Positions 1-10,159 of a stretch of DNA of 64,000 bases are shown piece by piece. The first letter of the stretch is position 1, and the number at the start of each line of letters is the position of its first letter. The notes beneath the pieces are model-generated. The model ran no database searches. It saw only the letters and a program-made list of their open reading frames with translations, and was not told where the DNA came from. Position numbers and translations under genes: made by a program. This stretch comes from UBA4951 sp963616935. Lineage in GTDB: Bacteria; Bacillota_I; Bacilli_A; RFN20; CAG-826. The stretch is taken from contig CAVEMS010000004.1 in NCBI GenBank assembly GCA_963616935.1, forward strand, positions 82,124-146,123. Direction: 5' to 3'.

Positions 1-210
1 AACTTCAGCATGGAATCGATGGTCGCAAGCGTGTCGCTTAAAAACCTCTATATCGGCTGGCACGATATCGATGCCAAGGAAGGTAACGAAAGATTCATCC
101 GTTTCGCTTTGGAGACAAGCGGCGGAGACGTGATATACGACTTCCATAACTTCGGCACGACGAAGATACCAGGAATCGACGCATTCCTTGGAACGCTCCT
201 CGATCAATAG
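1..210 (+). CDS. 3' end of an unrecognised protein (5' truncated by the window)
   Basis: The reading frame is open from base 1 and ends at TAG 208-210, giving 69 residues. An ATG at 10 is only an internal methionine candidate. The tail is mixed hydrophobic and polar with no motif I recognise, so no function is given. A strong intrinsic terminator follows 14 bases downstream, which supports this being the true 3' end of a transcription unit running into the window from the left. Confidence 0.55.
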   Translation, partial: NFSMESMVASVSLKNLYIGWHDIDAKEGNERFIRFALETSGGDVIYDFHNFGTTKIPGIDAFLGTLLDQ

Positions 211-223
211 CCAACAAACCATC

Positions 224-253
224 AAAGAACGTGCGAACCACGTTCTTTTTTTT
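224..253 (+). terminator. Rho-independent terminator of the truncated upstream gene
   Basis: Perfect 10-bp stem AAAGAACGTG / CACGTTCTTT with loop CGAAC, followed by more T residues on the + strand. Confidence 0.85.
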
Positions 254-274
254 AATCCCAAACATTTTGAGAAA

Positions 275-306
275 GAAAAAAGAGACCGGATAGCCGATCT
301 CTTTTA
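275..306 (-). terminator. Terminator of the five-gene surface-protein operon
   Basis: Stem AAAAGAGACCGG / CCGATCTCTTTT (one G-T pair) with loop ATAG. Read on the minus strand it ends in a run of T and lies 17 bases past the stop of the lipoprotein gene at 323. It could also work on the + strand as a back-up. Confidence 0.75.
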
Positions 307-322
307 GTCGTCTTATCGTCTT

Positions 323-2998
323 TTAGGCATCCATCGTGAACCACTCGTACTCAACGACGTCGTTTTCCTCTTCCGGATAGCCGATTAAGTAGTTGGTTTC
401 CACGTCGTCTTGGCCGGACCAAGTCTCCTCAGTCGCCCATAAGCCAATCAAACCGTAGTCTTCTAAGGTCGTACCGCCGATTGAGAAGCTAACCATGGCC
501 CCATCCGTCGAATAACTGTTTCCAGCATCCAAGAGGCTGATGCTCATCGCGCCATTATCGCCAAGGGAATAGTTGTAATAGAAGTTATAGACGCTATCAC
601 TTGCGGTCAAAGTCAACGTGCCCTTCTTATACATCATGCCATTGTATTCTTTGCCGTTTTCCGAGGTGAAGCTAAGTTTGGCGGCGACGAAAGTACCATC
701 CATATAGCGAGGATCGGTGTCCTCGACGTCACTATAGTTATGAGCGGTCCAGGTCGTTCCTTCGATTGAGGAAGGTAATAACGAGGCAGTGCCCGGATTG
801 ATGGTCAAAGCGATCGCGCTATTGACCTCCGAGTTCCGTTTGTCGGTGACGGTGATGGTCTCGCTAAGAATCGTATCGGTCGTGACTTTCGAAGCGTCGA
901 TCGTCAATACGAAAGCCGGATATGATCTAATCGTCCAAGGGGTGGCCGTGACTTGTTCGCTAAGAGAAAGGGTAATATTCGGATTGCTACAAGAGACAAC
1001 GGGTTTCGCGACGCATTTATGATTTTCGTTACCACGTTTGGAGCCCCATAAGTAGACTTTGATTATACGGCCCGCTTTCATGTTTATTTTGCTAGAAGTG
1101 ACATCATCGTCGCTTTGGTTTCCATACGCCCAAGCGTAGTAATCAGTCGGTGTCGGGGCTTCGTCTACCGTGACGCTAACTTTGGTGGTGACGTCATTGG
1201 TCGTGTGGTTGCCGATCGTCACTTCCGTCGTTCCTTCGTCAACGGCAATCCATTGATACGTATTGGTCGTGTCCGTCGAGACGACATTAGGATCGTCAGA
1301 AGAGATAATGCCATATTGCCAGCTATCTAACGCCGTGCTCGGCAGATAATCGTAGTTCAAGACGGAGGTATAGCCAATGGCCGTATCATCCTCTATCGTC
1401 TCCAAGCTCGGATCGCGACGCGCTTCGTCAAGCACCTCGGCATATTGGACGTGGCCTTCCTCTTTCGTCTTATCCTTCTTCGATTTGACGGTGAGATTAG
1501 AGATCGAGGAGATGAAATATGGCGTCGTGTCAAAAGAAATGGCGTCCGTTAAAGCGGCCCCATAGCCATAGGAGACACTGCTGCTGCGTTTGATGGTTCC
1601 TTCCATGCCGGTTTTAATGCTGCCGCCATTATTGGTGTCGTTGTTATTGAAATTCCAATTCTCCTTCGTGAAGTGAGTTTCTAAGAAAGTGACGCTAGAA
1701 AGAGTGCCGTCGGCGTTAAAGACAATAGTCGTGTCATATTGATAACGGGTTTCGACGGAGCTTGAATCGGAATAGTTCTTCCAAGCGTAGATCGTGACCT
1801 TATATCCGCCATCCTCAGTAGTCTCAGGCGTAAAGACTCTATTACAGGCTTTGGTCTCGTCTTCGATGGAGTAACCGACATAATAACCATATTGGATCTC
1901 GCTATTGATGCTTGCGATTTCGTGCGATGGGGTGATCATATCGTGCTCAGCGTCGAAGTGGGTTTTCTCATAATGCGAATTATTGACCTCGTCGACGATA
2001 GAGTATTTGGCGGAGAATTTCGTCTTGTCTTGTGTCTTGGTCCTATCGTAATAGGTGACGGTATTGTCAAGTATGTCATCGGAATACTTGCCGGTTTCGA
2101 TATATTCGTCGACGACTGTATAGACGTTGTCTTTGATGGCCTTATAGACTTTGCTTTCTTTGTTGGTGCTATAATTGGTGACCGTCGCCAAAGATCCGTC
2201 CTCATGTAGATCCCAATTGTAGTTTATCTGCCTAAGGGAATCGCGATAGGAAACGTGATTGACGTTTCTAACATTAAAGGTTCCGGTATCGAGGACGTTA
2301 CGTCCGGCATAGGAGCCGCAGAAATAGCTATTAAGCTCGCTTGCGGTGCTAGGAGCCTTCAAGATCCCGGTCCTATAGATGACGATCGGCTTCTCTTTCG
2401 AAGCGTCGAAGGTGATCTCATAGGTGGCATTCCCACCGACGGTTATATTCGAATTCTTGGAGCCAGGTTGAAGGATATCGCCATAAGAACGATTCAAGTC
2501 AATCGCCATGAAATCGTATTCTTTGCCGCCGGCAACAAGCAAAAAGCTAACGTTATTTTGAGCGGTGAAGTTGCCTTTATAGGTGCCATCGTCTTGCACA
2601 TCTAAAGATGCCGCGACATCGCCGTTTATAACGACATCGCCTTCAATGCTTAAAGTAGCCGTTATCGCCACCGCTTTATCGCCCATGACGAAGGTGTAGG
2701 TCGTGTCGTTGACTTTCATGCAAGGCGTGCCATTCGCGAATAAGCCCGTTAACGTGTACTTTTCCTCTAGTTTCACAGTGATCGTGACCGTCTCGCCTTT
2801 AGCAGCCGTCGTCTTATCGAAAGTAAGGGTTATGGCGTCCGAAGTGCGGTCGATGACGGCATAAGTCGTGGCAGGACGGCTCGAGGAGTTTCCTCCTTCG
2901 CCGCCTTGATTTCCACCATTATCGTTTCCTTCGCCGCAAGCGGACAAAAGAGTCATCGTGGCGAGGACAAGCAATGATTTCTTGATTATCTGTTTCAT
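323..2998 (-). CDS. Large exported lipoprotein with BIG2/InlB-like modules
   Basis: 891 aa. The N-terminus is a lipoprotein signal with lipobox LSAC (Cys21), followed by a Gly/Asn/Ser-rich linker, so it should be anchored to the outer face of the membrane. Residues about 45-110 look like a short Ig-like bacterial repeat ending in a 'TYTFVMGDKAVAITATL' strand pattern. Residues about 600-660 resemble a BIG2 domain ('DDPNVVS...VDEGTTEVTIG'). The middle is unrecognised beta-rich sequence. It is the last gene of a minus-strand operon (21-base gap to the preceding gene) and is followed by a terminator. Function unknown; adhesion or glycan binding is an inference from the modules. Confidence 0.8.
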   Translation of the reverse strand: MKQIIKKSLLVLATMTLLSACGEGNDNGGNQGGEGGNSSSRPATTYAVIDRTSDAITLTFDKTTAAKGETVTITVKLEEKYTLTGLFANGTPCMKVNDTTYTFVMGDKAVAITATLSIEGDVVINGDVAASLDVQDDGTYKGNFTAQNNVSFLLVAGGKEYDFMAIDLNRSYGDILQPGSKNSNITVGGNATYEITFDASKEKPIVIYRTGILKAPSTASELNSYFCGSYAGRNVLDTGTFNVRNVNHVSYRDSLRQINYNWDLHEDGSLATVTNYSTNKESKVYKAIKDNVYTVVDEYIETGKYSDDILDNTVTYYDRTKTQDKTKFSAKYSIVDEVNNSHYEKTHFDAEHDMITPSHEIASINSEIQYGYYVGYSIEDETKACNRVFTPETTEDGGYKVTIYAWKNYSDSSSVETRYQYDTTIVFNADGTLSSVTFLETHFTKENWNFNNNDTNNGGSIKTGMEGTIKRSSSVSYGYGAALTDAISFDTTPYFISSISNLTVKSKKDKTKEEGHVQYAEVLDEARRDPSLETIEDDTAIGYTSVLNYDYLPSTALDSWQYGIISSDDPNVVSTDTTNTYQWIAVDEGTTEVTIGNHTTNDVTTKVSVTVDEAPTPTDYYAWAYGNQSDDDVTSSKINMKAGRIIKVYLWGSKRGNENHKCVAKPVVSCSNPNITLSLSEQVTATPWTIRSYPAFVLTIDASKVTTDTILSETITVTDKRNSEVNSAIALTINPGTASLLPSSIEGTTWTAHNYSDVEDTDPRYMDGTFVAAKLSFTSENGKEYNGMMYKKGTLTLTASDSVYNFYYNYSLGDNGAMSISLLDAGNSYSTDGAMVSFSIGGTTLEDYGLIGLWATEETWSGQDDVETNYLIGYPEEENDVVEYEWFTMDA

Positions 2999-3019
2999 GA
3001 TTTTCTATCCTTTCTATGA

Positions 3020-3784
3020 TTATTCTTCTTCTATCGGATTGAATATCCCGACGAAAGAAATATTTGAATGAAGATGGAGAATGTCGCCGGTGTTCCAAAC
3101 GGCGAAATAATCCAAGACGAGATCGGAGACCTTCCAATTCGAGATCTTATAGATATACCAATTGTCGTGGTCTTCCGCTATATCGTCATAAGTCGGATCG
3201 TAGCTATAGGTGAAGCTTTCGTTCTTGAACGTGACGCCACCGGATTCGGTACCGCTTATATAACCGGTTCCATCGTCCATGAAGACCATGCTCACCGTGC
3301 CAAAGGTCGAGGAATAGTTGACATCGGTCATATAATGATCGACCTTATATAACTTTTCGGTCGCTTCCTCTTCCGATAGCTTCTTTTTGACCGTCACGAC
3401 CTTCCGATAATGGATGATCGTGTCACCATCTTCGATTATCAGATGGCTTTGCCCCTGCTTATGGGTCTTTAAGGTCCATATCGTCTTCGATTCGTTCGTT
3501 TCAACGGTCAAGACGTTCGGATTATCCGTATAGACGTTGATCACATCCGTCGGGTTATCCGTCAAAGAGAAGGTGATTGGGTATGACGAATGCCCGGCCA
3601 AAGGAATCCCTAAGCTTATTTCGTTTAGGAAGCCTGAGGCGGAGGCAATAATTCCGCTTGAGCAATCCTCCAATTCCTCGATCACTGTATGATCGACGTC
3701 ATCGATGGTCGGTAAACCGTTCGTCTCGCCGCATCCGGCCAGTAGGCATAAGCCAGTCAATAATAGTAACAGTTGTTTTTTCAC
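3020..3784 (-). CDS. Exported lipoprotein with one BIG2-like domain
   Basis: 254 aa. Lipobox LAGC at Cys18. Residues about 65-130 have a BIG2-like layout ('YTDNPNVLTVETNES...KQGQSHLIIEDGD'), the rest is unrecognised. It lies 21 bases upstream of the 891-aa lipoprotein gene and 11 bases after the 731-aa one, all on the minus strand, so it is very probably co-transcribed. It may be a small partner of its large neighbours; no enzymatic motif is seen. Confidence 0.75.
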   Translation of the reverse strand: MKKQLLLLLTGLCLLAGCGETNGLPTIDDVDHTVIEELEDCSSGIIASASGFLNEISLGIPLAGHSSYPITFSLTDNPTDVINVYTDNPNVLTVETNESKTIWTLKTHKQGQSHLIIEDGDTIIHYRKVVTVKKKLSEEEATEKLYKVDHYMTDVNYSSTFGTVSMVFMDDGTGYISGTESGGVTFKNESFTYSYDPTYDDIAEDHDNWYIYKISNWKVSDLVLDYFAVWNTGDILHLHSNISFVGIFNPIEEE

Positions 3785-3795
3785 GTTTTACCTCC

Positions 3796-5991
3796 TTAAG
3801 CCACTAGCGAGAAGACGGTGTTTTTGAAGTAGGCGCCGTTAACGCCGCCGTTGGCGGTAAATTTATCGGTGGTGGCATTATAAACCAAAGTCACCGTGAA
3901 ACCATTTTTATTGGCCGCATCGTAGAATTTGGTCTCAATGGTAGTTCCATTGCTCACCGCATATTCGATATTGTTAGTCTTATAGTTTCCACCGTAAGCG
4001 CAATTGAGGTCAAATTTGGCTTCATCACTATGGAATGTCACCGTATATACTCCAGTGTCATCGTCATCGTTAGCTCCCCATTTGGCCGTTCCTTTATAAG
4101 ACTTGCCATACCACGCCGGAACGCTCACCCCTTCTTCCTTCGTGACGGTGAAGGTCTTGTTATCGACGTCTATCGTCACGTTGATGGTTTTATCGTTACT
4201 AGAAAGAATAACGTTTGAACCATCGATCGCATAAGCGTACGTATCGTCGCCATATTTGGCATCCGACAAACCGTTTAGATATAAGGTAGCGCCATCAGCT
4301 GACGTATAAGTGCCGTATTCGTCTCCAAGAGCGACCCTATTCCCGGCACCGCCGTTGCCTTGATAGCCGACGCTTACGACGGTTTCGTCTCCGTCTTTGA
4401 TTCTGAATATCGCTTTCGCATCGGTCGGATAATCGCCTTGGAGCATCTCCGTTACAACGCCGAATTTGATGGTGTTGATCGGAGTGTCGCTGGAAGCGAC
4501 CCTTCTTTCGATCAAGACGTTCTCTACCAAAGCGTCGTCCTTATAGAAAGAGGCCAACGCATAGTTGACATCGCCTATGGCGAATTGGGTTGATTTAGTC
4601 GAATATGTCGCATTAGTGTCGCTAATCTTAAGGCCGACGCTTAAATCGTTGGAAGTTTCAACGCCACCGCCGAAATAGGAATCGAAGACGATGCAGTTAT
4701 CGTCATAGGCGATGGATGTCGTCGAATACTTTCCATTTTGGCTCGTGGAGATCTTCCCTTCGCCCGTCGAAGCGGTCGCGCTATCGACTAAATATCCGGT
4801 TTTCTCGCTTTTGGCGCTCACTTTATAGGTGATTTCGCCAGAACCTGCGATCGTGATCTTCGAATCCTCAGCAAAGGAAGAGACGTCTTTAGCGGATGTT
4901 CCACCGAAGACAACGCGCGAATATTCGCCAACGAAGTTATAGTCTTTGTAAGCGGTTAGGTTATATTCGCTGACGGTGATAGTCACGCCATTATCGAGGC
5001 TCGGAAGGGTGAAATGATAATAACCATCCTCATAGGAGCTAACGATATTGGTGCTTGAACCACCAGCAGCAGTATAGGTAAGAGATTTGACGGCGTAATC
5101 GCTGTCAGAGATGACGGCTTCGACATAAACGACTTTGTAAGGGATATAGGAATCCTTTATTTCCGTAACTTTGTCTTCTTCATATAGCGATAACGTTATG
5201 TGCTCCGAATTGTTCACCTTGATTGAAATTGGCGTGCAATCGCAAGAAACTTTGATGCTTGTGGCTTTGGAAGGCATAACGAAGGTAAAGGATGTGGCAC
5301 CTTTCTCTAAGACGACGCTCTCGCCGTTGACTTCGATGCCGGTTAACTCATATCCGGTAATCGAATCCTTATAGTCGACTTTTATCGTCGCCCCGAATTC
5401 GGCGACGTTATAGCTCGTCATCGTCTCCTCCCCATCATCCACGTCGGTCTCGGTGATGGTATCGAGATCCGAATAATCGGATGCCCCGACCTTCATTTGT
5501 GTCACTGATTCTATGAATTCTTGGGAGCCGTTAACAGTCACTTTGTATTTCTTCCTAACCGTCGTGACGTTGATGGAAACACCTCTTTTTGGCATCGTGA
5601 AGGAATAATCGCCATCAAGGCCTTCGGTTAGGGTAATCGCACTCGTTCCCGATTTCGCCTCTATGCTACCAAGTTCGAAACCATCGAGGACATTCAAAAC
5701 GAAATGGACCTCGGTTCCCGCTTCCGCTCGAGCCGCTAAGCCGGTTATGGTTGCGCCAGAATCCGCATTTGCGACAATCGAATACGTTTTCGTTTGATCG
5801 CTCGAAGAATCGGAATCGATAGGCGATGGATCAACATTCGAGGAAGAGGCATCTCCCCCGTCCGTCGAGCTCGTGCTTTCAGCGCCGTCCGAGGATATGC
5901 CAGCATCCGAAGAAGAATCGTTGGTTCCACATCCCGCAAGAACGAGAAGCGAGGATAATGCCATAACGAGAATTTGTTTGTTTTTCTTCAT
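3796..5991 (-). CDS. Exported lipoprotein with tandem InlB-like repeats
   Basis: 731 aa. Lipobox LAGC at Cys21, then a Ser/Asp-rich linker to about residue 68. Residues about 70-340 hold three to four tandem copies of an Ig-like repeat, each closing with a 'FTMP..' or 'FVMP..' strand (for example 'YSFTMPKRGVSINVTT', 'FTFVMPSKATSIKVSC', 'YHFTLPSLDNGVTITV'). This is typical of divergent InlB B-repeat/bacterial-repeat surface proteins. The C-terminal half is unrecognised beta-rich sequence with a repeated 'Y.GTYTS.DG..LYLNG' flavour. It is the third gene of the surface operon. A stable hairpin separates it from the gene upstream. Role in surface attachment is inferred. Confidence 0.8.
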   Translation of the reverse strand: MKKNKQILVMALSSLLVLAGCGTNDSSSDAGISSDGAESTSSTDGGDASSSNVDPSPIDSDSSSDQTKTYSIVANADSGATITGLAARAEAGTEVHFVLNVLDGFELGSIEAKSGTSAITLTEGLDGDYSFTMPKRGVSINVTTVRKKYKVTVNGSQEFIESVTQMKVGASDYSDLDTITETDVDDGEETMTSYNVAEFGATIKVDYKDSITGYELTGIEVNGESVVLEKGATSFTFVMPSKATSIKVSCDCTPISIKVNNSEHITLSLYEEDKVTEIKDSYIPYKVVYVEAVISDSDYAVKSLTYTAAGGSSTNIVSSYEDGYYHFTLPSLDNGVTITVSEYNLTAYKDYNFVGEYSRVVFGGTSAKDVSSFAEDSKITIAGSGEITYKVSAKSEKTGYLVDSATASTGEGKISTSQNGKYSTTSIAYDDNCIVFDSYFGGGVETSNDLSVGLKISDTNATYSTKSTQFAIGDVNYALASFYKDDALVENVLIERRVASSDTPINTIKFGVVTEMLQGDYPTDAKAIFRIKDGDETVVSVGYQGNGGAGNRVALGDEYGTYTSADGATLYLNGLSDAKYGDDTYAYAIDGSNVILSSNDKTINVTIDVDNKTFTVTKEEGVSVPAWYGKSYKGTAKWGANDDDDTGVYTVTFHSDEAKFDLNCAYGGNYKTNNIEYAVSNGTTIETKFYDAANKNGFTVTLVYNATTDKFTANGGVNGAYFKNTVFSLVA

Positions 5992-6022
5992 TTTTTCCCT
6001 CCTAATCGGTGTCTCATAATAC

Positions 6023-6056
6023 GCGAAGAAGCCGAGGAACTCCTCGGCTAATTCGC
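6023..6056 (-). other. Stable intercistronic hairpin
   Basis: AGCCGAGG / CCTCGGCT stem with loop AACT, extended by GCGAA / TTCGC across a small internal loop. It sits between the 1357-aa gene and the 731-aa gene. It lacks a clean T run in either direction, so partial terminator, attenuator or mRNA-end stabiliser are all possible. Confidence 0.6.
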
Positions 6057-6066
6057 TAAATGATTG

Positions 6067-9000
6067 TTATTTTAAGACGGCGTTTTTGACGAAGGCAGCG
6101 TCTAAACCACTATTGCTGCCGCCGTCCTTCGTATACAAGAACGTCACGGTGTCGCCTGCGGCAACGCTAATTGTCACGTCAGTCCAAGTCATCGCGCTAT
6201 AAGTGCTGGCCGGGCTTTCTCCTTTCGATTTGCCATCAACAATCGTCGTCGTGTTCGAACCGCTTGTGTGAGTGATGTAGATATAGTCATAACCTTTTTC
6301 ACCAGAGCAAGCCCAAGAGAATGAGAAGGTTCCGGCTTTCGCAAAGGTAAACGTCATAGCGGATTTACCATAAGAGACGCCTTTCTGGCCACTCTTATAG
6401 ACCTTTCCGTCGCTTTCTGGAGCGTCAGCGTATTCGTTCCAACCAGTGACGCTGGTGCCAGCATCCGTAGGAATCGATGTTCTATCGGAATAACTTCCCG
6501 TGCCGCCAGTCATAGAAATTATCTTATTATCCTGCAATTCTTCATGGACGATATCAATGGTAACGGAAGAAACATCGGTTATCCCTTCGCCAGCAACGGC
6601 ACGGATCCAATAAGTACCGGCCGCAAGCATTTTGGTAACGCCTTCACCGCCGCTCGTAAGCGTCGCTAACGAAGTTGTCGAAGTTTCGCTTGAATATAGC
6701 TCAACGGTTGCTTGCCCACCTTCGATAGCGGCGATAGACATCTTGAGATTATCAAACGAAGAAAGAGTGAACTTGCTCCAATACCCACTAGCATTCATCG
6801 TGGCGGATATAGAAGACGCATCAGAAGCGAGCGTTCCTAAGTCGGTAGCCACATCGGCCGAAGAACCGACCGTTTTCTTGGCGATACCGAATTTGATGGT
6901 GTCGAACGTCGCACTGACGGCAGGAATCTTAAGATTCAAGTAATAGGTCTTGCCGGCTTCGAATACATATTCGGCATAGGCGCTATTTGGCGTGCCAAGC
7001 GTTTCGGCATGTGCGGATTTGTCGTCGTCTGTGTTTAGAACCGCCGTCAATGCGCTAGCGCTCGACCCAGTCGAATCGTAGACGTCGTTAATGTCGCTAT
7101 CCGCGCCAGATGTCGCCGCGACGCCAGCCAAAGTGGCTTGGAAGTACATCTTATAAGTTCCACTCTCGGTTGCGGTGTATTTGAAGTATGTTCGGTAGTT
7201 GCCGGTAGCATAAGGCGTCATATCCATGAGTCCATCAGAGCCGAAGGACATCGAATAAGCGGTCTCTGCGCTTTCGCCGGTCTCGGCGGTGTCACTTCTA
7301 GAGAATCTAAGAACGGCATCGGCATCGGCCCCGCTTATTTGAATGATGTAATCGGTATCAGCCGTGGTCTTATAGACGATCGTGCCATTTTTAGCACTCT
7401 TCAAAGTGCTGCCACTAGCGCTAAGCAAGGAGACGCTTACGCCAGTTCCCGCATTCGAAGTGTCGATTGTCAAGAAGTTAGGGGCATCGGCGGTGAAACG
7501 ATAGAACCTTCCATCGGTTGTCGAAGCCAAAGTCGTATCGACGTCATAAGCCAACGTGATATCGGCTGGCAAATTGACGGAGTCGCCAGCGACGACTTTG
7601 CTGAGATTGAATTCGTAATCAACCCAAGTGACGCCGCTATAACCGCCGGTATATCCAACGAACATCGTGTAATCGCCAGCCGTGAGGGTGATCTCTTTCT
7701 TCTTCAAGATCGTGCCATTGGCACTGCTTTCGAAGGTTTGCTTCGTATCGCCAGAAGCATCATAGATGATGACTTTCTGCTTATAGCTGCTAGAGCCGAC
7801 TCCAGTCGTCAAAGTGAATAACGCGGATTCGTCAGTAACCGTGAACTTATAGAAGGAACCGGCATCATAGCCATTCGTGCCAACCGAGGAATTAATATTG
7901 GTAACGGTCTCGCTGTTGCCAATCTCATAATCCAAGGCGCTATTTCTCGAATAACCGGCCGGGGCGGCAGAGATGACGTAATCAGGCTTAGTTCCGTCAA
8001 TCTTAGAAGATAACGTATTGGTGGTGATTTCGATGTAATAAGTCTTTCCGGCCGTGACATCAAGAGCCATCGATGCCGCTTTGTTTCCTTTGATGTTGCC
8101 AAGAGCGGTCGATAGATCGTCTTCGCAATATGCGGAAGCGGATAGCCATTGTGAGCCATCATACTCATTTCTAGCGAGGACCAAGGACGCAGTAGATGAA
8201 GCGACATACTTATAAACGATCCTTCTGTCGGTCGAATCGAAGTATGGCGTAACCGCTGTGTCAAGGGTCATCGTTTCAGCGTCCAATGTGCCATCGCAAT
8301 CGAACGTGAAGAACTTCATCGCCAAAGTGCCGTAATTCGGATAAGTCTCAGCATTGTACGACATCGTCACTTTAAGGTAATAGGTGTCTCCAGGTTTAGC
8401 GAAGATGCGCGTAGGACCGCTGCTGCTCGTCGATTTTTGAACAACATTTTCGGTCGATAGCGAATGCCCGCTCGCGGCAGTGACTTTCGTCGTTTTGTCG
8501 CTCTCATAGACTTGGATGTTTTGCGACAAGCTAGTCTTAGAAATTGAAGTATCTTTAATGCAGCTATCGGTATCGACTTGGAAATAGTACCAATCGCCAT
8601 CGGCGCTAAGCCCAGCATCGGTAGGGACGCTGAATTTGATGTATTCGTATTCTTTTCCCGGATATAAGGAGGCGGTGAAATTCTGAGCGCTCGATGGAGT
8701 GATTTCGCGCGGATTATCAAGGCTATATCCGGCGCCTGGATTGCCGTAAACGGCGTAAATGTCCAAATCCGAAGTGACTGCCTCATCGAAATCGAACGGG
8801 ATCATCCCGCCCTCATCGAGGAACCAGCCCTTGAATTCCTTGCCAGAAAGAACCGGACTTCCAGGATTGGAGATAGTGCGATCGTTTCTCGCTTCAATAA
8901 CGACGTCGCCAGTCGTAGTGCCAAGTTTGCCTTCGCCATAATGGAAAGTGACGGTGTTGTTATAAGAATCGGAGCACCAGGTGTCGAGAGCAAAGAAACC

Positions 9001-10140
9001 GCTGTTCTTGTTATCTTCGGTCTTTAAGGCCGCCCACTCGCTTTCGGTGCCTTCATATTTGGCTGAGGTTAACGTATTGCTTGCGTTAAAGAAAGCGTTA
9101 GGAATCGATTCGACACTCGCATCGACAACGATGTTTTTAGCCCAGAATGAGGCGGCATTGTCGTTAACGAGGTTTGTGGCTTCGTAAACCAGCGTTCCGA
9201 GAGCGTAATAACTCGATCCATAATACGCTTCCGCCTCGACGGTCGTAACGCTAGAAGGAATGTTGACTTTCGTTACATTCGGTCGATAGAAGGCCCATTT
9301 TTTAAGCGTCGTAATGGTGTTAGGCAAGACAAGATTGCTGATTACGTGCGAAGAAGAGTTGTTAAATCCTCTAGCCCCAATCGTCGTGATCGTTCCATCC
9401 TTGACGGCATAGTTGTCGGTCACGGTGAAGTGATATGGCGAAACATAGATCTCGGTGTTGTTGATAAGACTATCGTTGGTTCCCGAGATGTAATATTCGT
9501 CGGTGGTGCCATCGAGCTTTTCAAAATTGACGTATTTGTTCTCGCCTTCGATACCTTGGGCATTGATGATGAATTCTTGGCTCACGGTTTCAGTCGAAGT
9601 GGCGCTAAATTTCACGATTATCGTGTCGAAATAATGCGCAAGAGGAACGTTACGGAGCGTATAGATGATGTAATAGTTCTTGGTATAAGTCGGTTTATCG
9701 CCATTCCAAGAGACATTGGCATCATCGGTAAGTGAGGAATAAACGGCCTCAACGGAGAAAGTCCGTTCTTCTTTGACCGTCTCCTCGCCTTCGGCGGCTG
9801 TCGTTTTCTCGCTACGCGGCGCGACCACTTTCGAGGTGACGCTAGCGGATGTCAAATCCTTATAACCATCCACCACCGCGATAATTCTGACGGACATCGA
9901 GGATTCCTTCTTATCGAGGATCTGATATCCGAAAGAGGAAGACATATTGACTTTGTTTTCGGCGACGGTCGCTCCCAAAGCGACTTTCTTACCGACTTCA
10001 TCCGACGTCTCAACAACGTCGTCGATCACACTTTCGTTAGGAGCGGGATCGTCGCTAGGCGAATCGAAATGGCTGCAACCGGTGGCAATAAAGCCGGTAA
10101 GCATAGCCAAGGAGAGAATTAATATCTTTTGCTTTTTCAT
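6067..10140 (-). CDS. Very large mosaic surface lipoprotein (LRR, Listeria-Bacteroides repeat, PPC-like domains)
   Basis: 1357 aa. Lipobox ATGC at Cys22. In order: an Ig-like N-terminal region; about residues 225-400 a BspA-type leucine-rich repeat block ('VISNLVLPNTITTLKKWAF', 'VTKVNIPSSVTTVEAEAY'); about 410-470 a Listeria-Bacteroides repeat ('GKEFKGWFLDEGG', ending 'LDIYAVYG'); then four or more PPC-like beta domains, each with a 'GKTYYL' or 'PGDTYYLKV' strand and a 'DN..EI' style start; and a final beta-sandwich that may be carbohydrate-binding. It is the second gene of the five-gene surface operon. No catalytic motif is visible, so adhesin or glycan-binding scaffold is the likeliest role. 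Confidence 0.8.
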   Translation of the reverse strand: MKKQKILILSLAMLTGFIATGCSHFDSPSDDPAPNESVIDDVVETSDEVGKKVALGATVAENKVNMSSSFGYQILDKKESSMSVRIIAVVDGYKDLTSASVTSKVVAPRSEKTTAAEGEETVKEERTFSVEAVYSSLTDDANVSWNGDKPTYTKNYYIIYTLRNVPLAHYFDTIIVKFSATSTETVSQEFIINAQGIEGENKYVNFEKLDGTTDEYYISGTNDSLINNTEIYVSPYHFTVTDNYAVKDGTITTIGARGFNNSSSHVISNLVLPNTITTLKKWAFYRPNVTKVNIPSSVTTVEAEAYYGSSYYALGTLVYEATNLVNDNAASFWAKNIVVDASVESIPNAFFNASNTLTSAKYEGTESEWAALKTEDNKNSGFFALDTWCSDSYNNTVTFHYGEGKLGTTTGDVVIEARNDRTISNPGSPVLSGKEFKGWFLDEGGMIPFDFDEAVTSDLDIYAVYGNPGAGYSLDNPREITPSSAQNFTASLYPGKEYEYIKFSVPTDAGLSADGDWYYFQVDTDSCIKDTSISKTSLSQNIQVYESDKTTKVTAASGHSLSTENVVQKSTSSSGPTRIFAKPGDTYYLKVTMSYNAETYPNYGTLAMKFFTFDCDGTLDAETMTLDTAVTPYFDSTDRRIVYKYVASSTASLVLARNEYDGSQWLSASAYCEDDLSTALGNIKGNKAASMALDVTAGKTYYIEITTNTLSSKIDGTKPDYVISAAPAGYSRNSALDYEIGNSETVTNINSSVGTNGYDAGSFYKFTVTDESALFTLTTGVGSSSYKQKVIIYDASGDTKQTFESSANGTILKKKEITLTAGDYTMFVGYTGGYSGVTWVDYEFNLSKVVAGDSVNLPADITLAYDVDTTLASTTDGRFYRFTADAPNFLTIDTSNAGTGVSVSLLSASGSTLKSAKNGTIVYKTTADTDYIIQISGADADAVLRFSRSDTAETGESAETAYSMSFGSDGLMDMTPYATGNYRTYFKYTATESGTYKMYFQATLAGVAATSGADSDINDVYDSTGSSASALTAVLNTDDDKSAHAETLGTPNSAYAEYVFEAGKTYYLNLKIPAVSATFDTIKFGIAKKTVGSSADVATDLGTLASDASSISATMNASGYWSKFTLSSFDNLKMSIAAIEGGQATVELYSSETSTTSLATLTSGGEGVTKMLAAGTYWIRAVAGEGITDVSSVTIDIVHEELQDNKIISMTGGTGSYSDRTSIPTDAGTSVTGWNEYADAPESDGKVYKSGQKGVSYGKSAMTFTFAKAGTFSFSWACSGEKGYDYIYITHTSGSNTTTIVDGKSKGESPASTYSAMTWTDVTISVAAGDTVTFLYTKDGGSNSGLDAAFVKNAVLK

Positions 10141-10159
10141 TGTTCATTACCTCCGCGAA

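Noticed and set aside
6023..6056. Full Rho-independent terminator
   Set aside because: The stem is strong but there is no T run on either strand; recorded as an intercistronic hairpin.
7138..7821. 227-codon + frame opposite the 1357-aa gene
   Set aside because: Antisense shadow of a coding gene with clear modules; no ribosome site and no recognisable protein.
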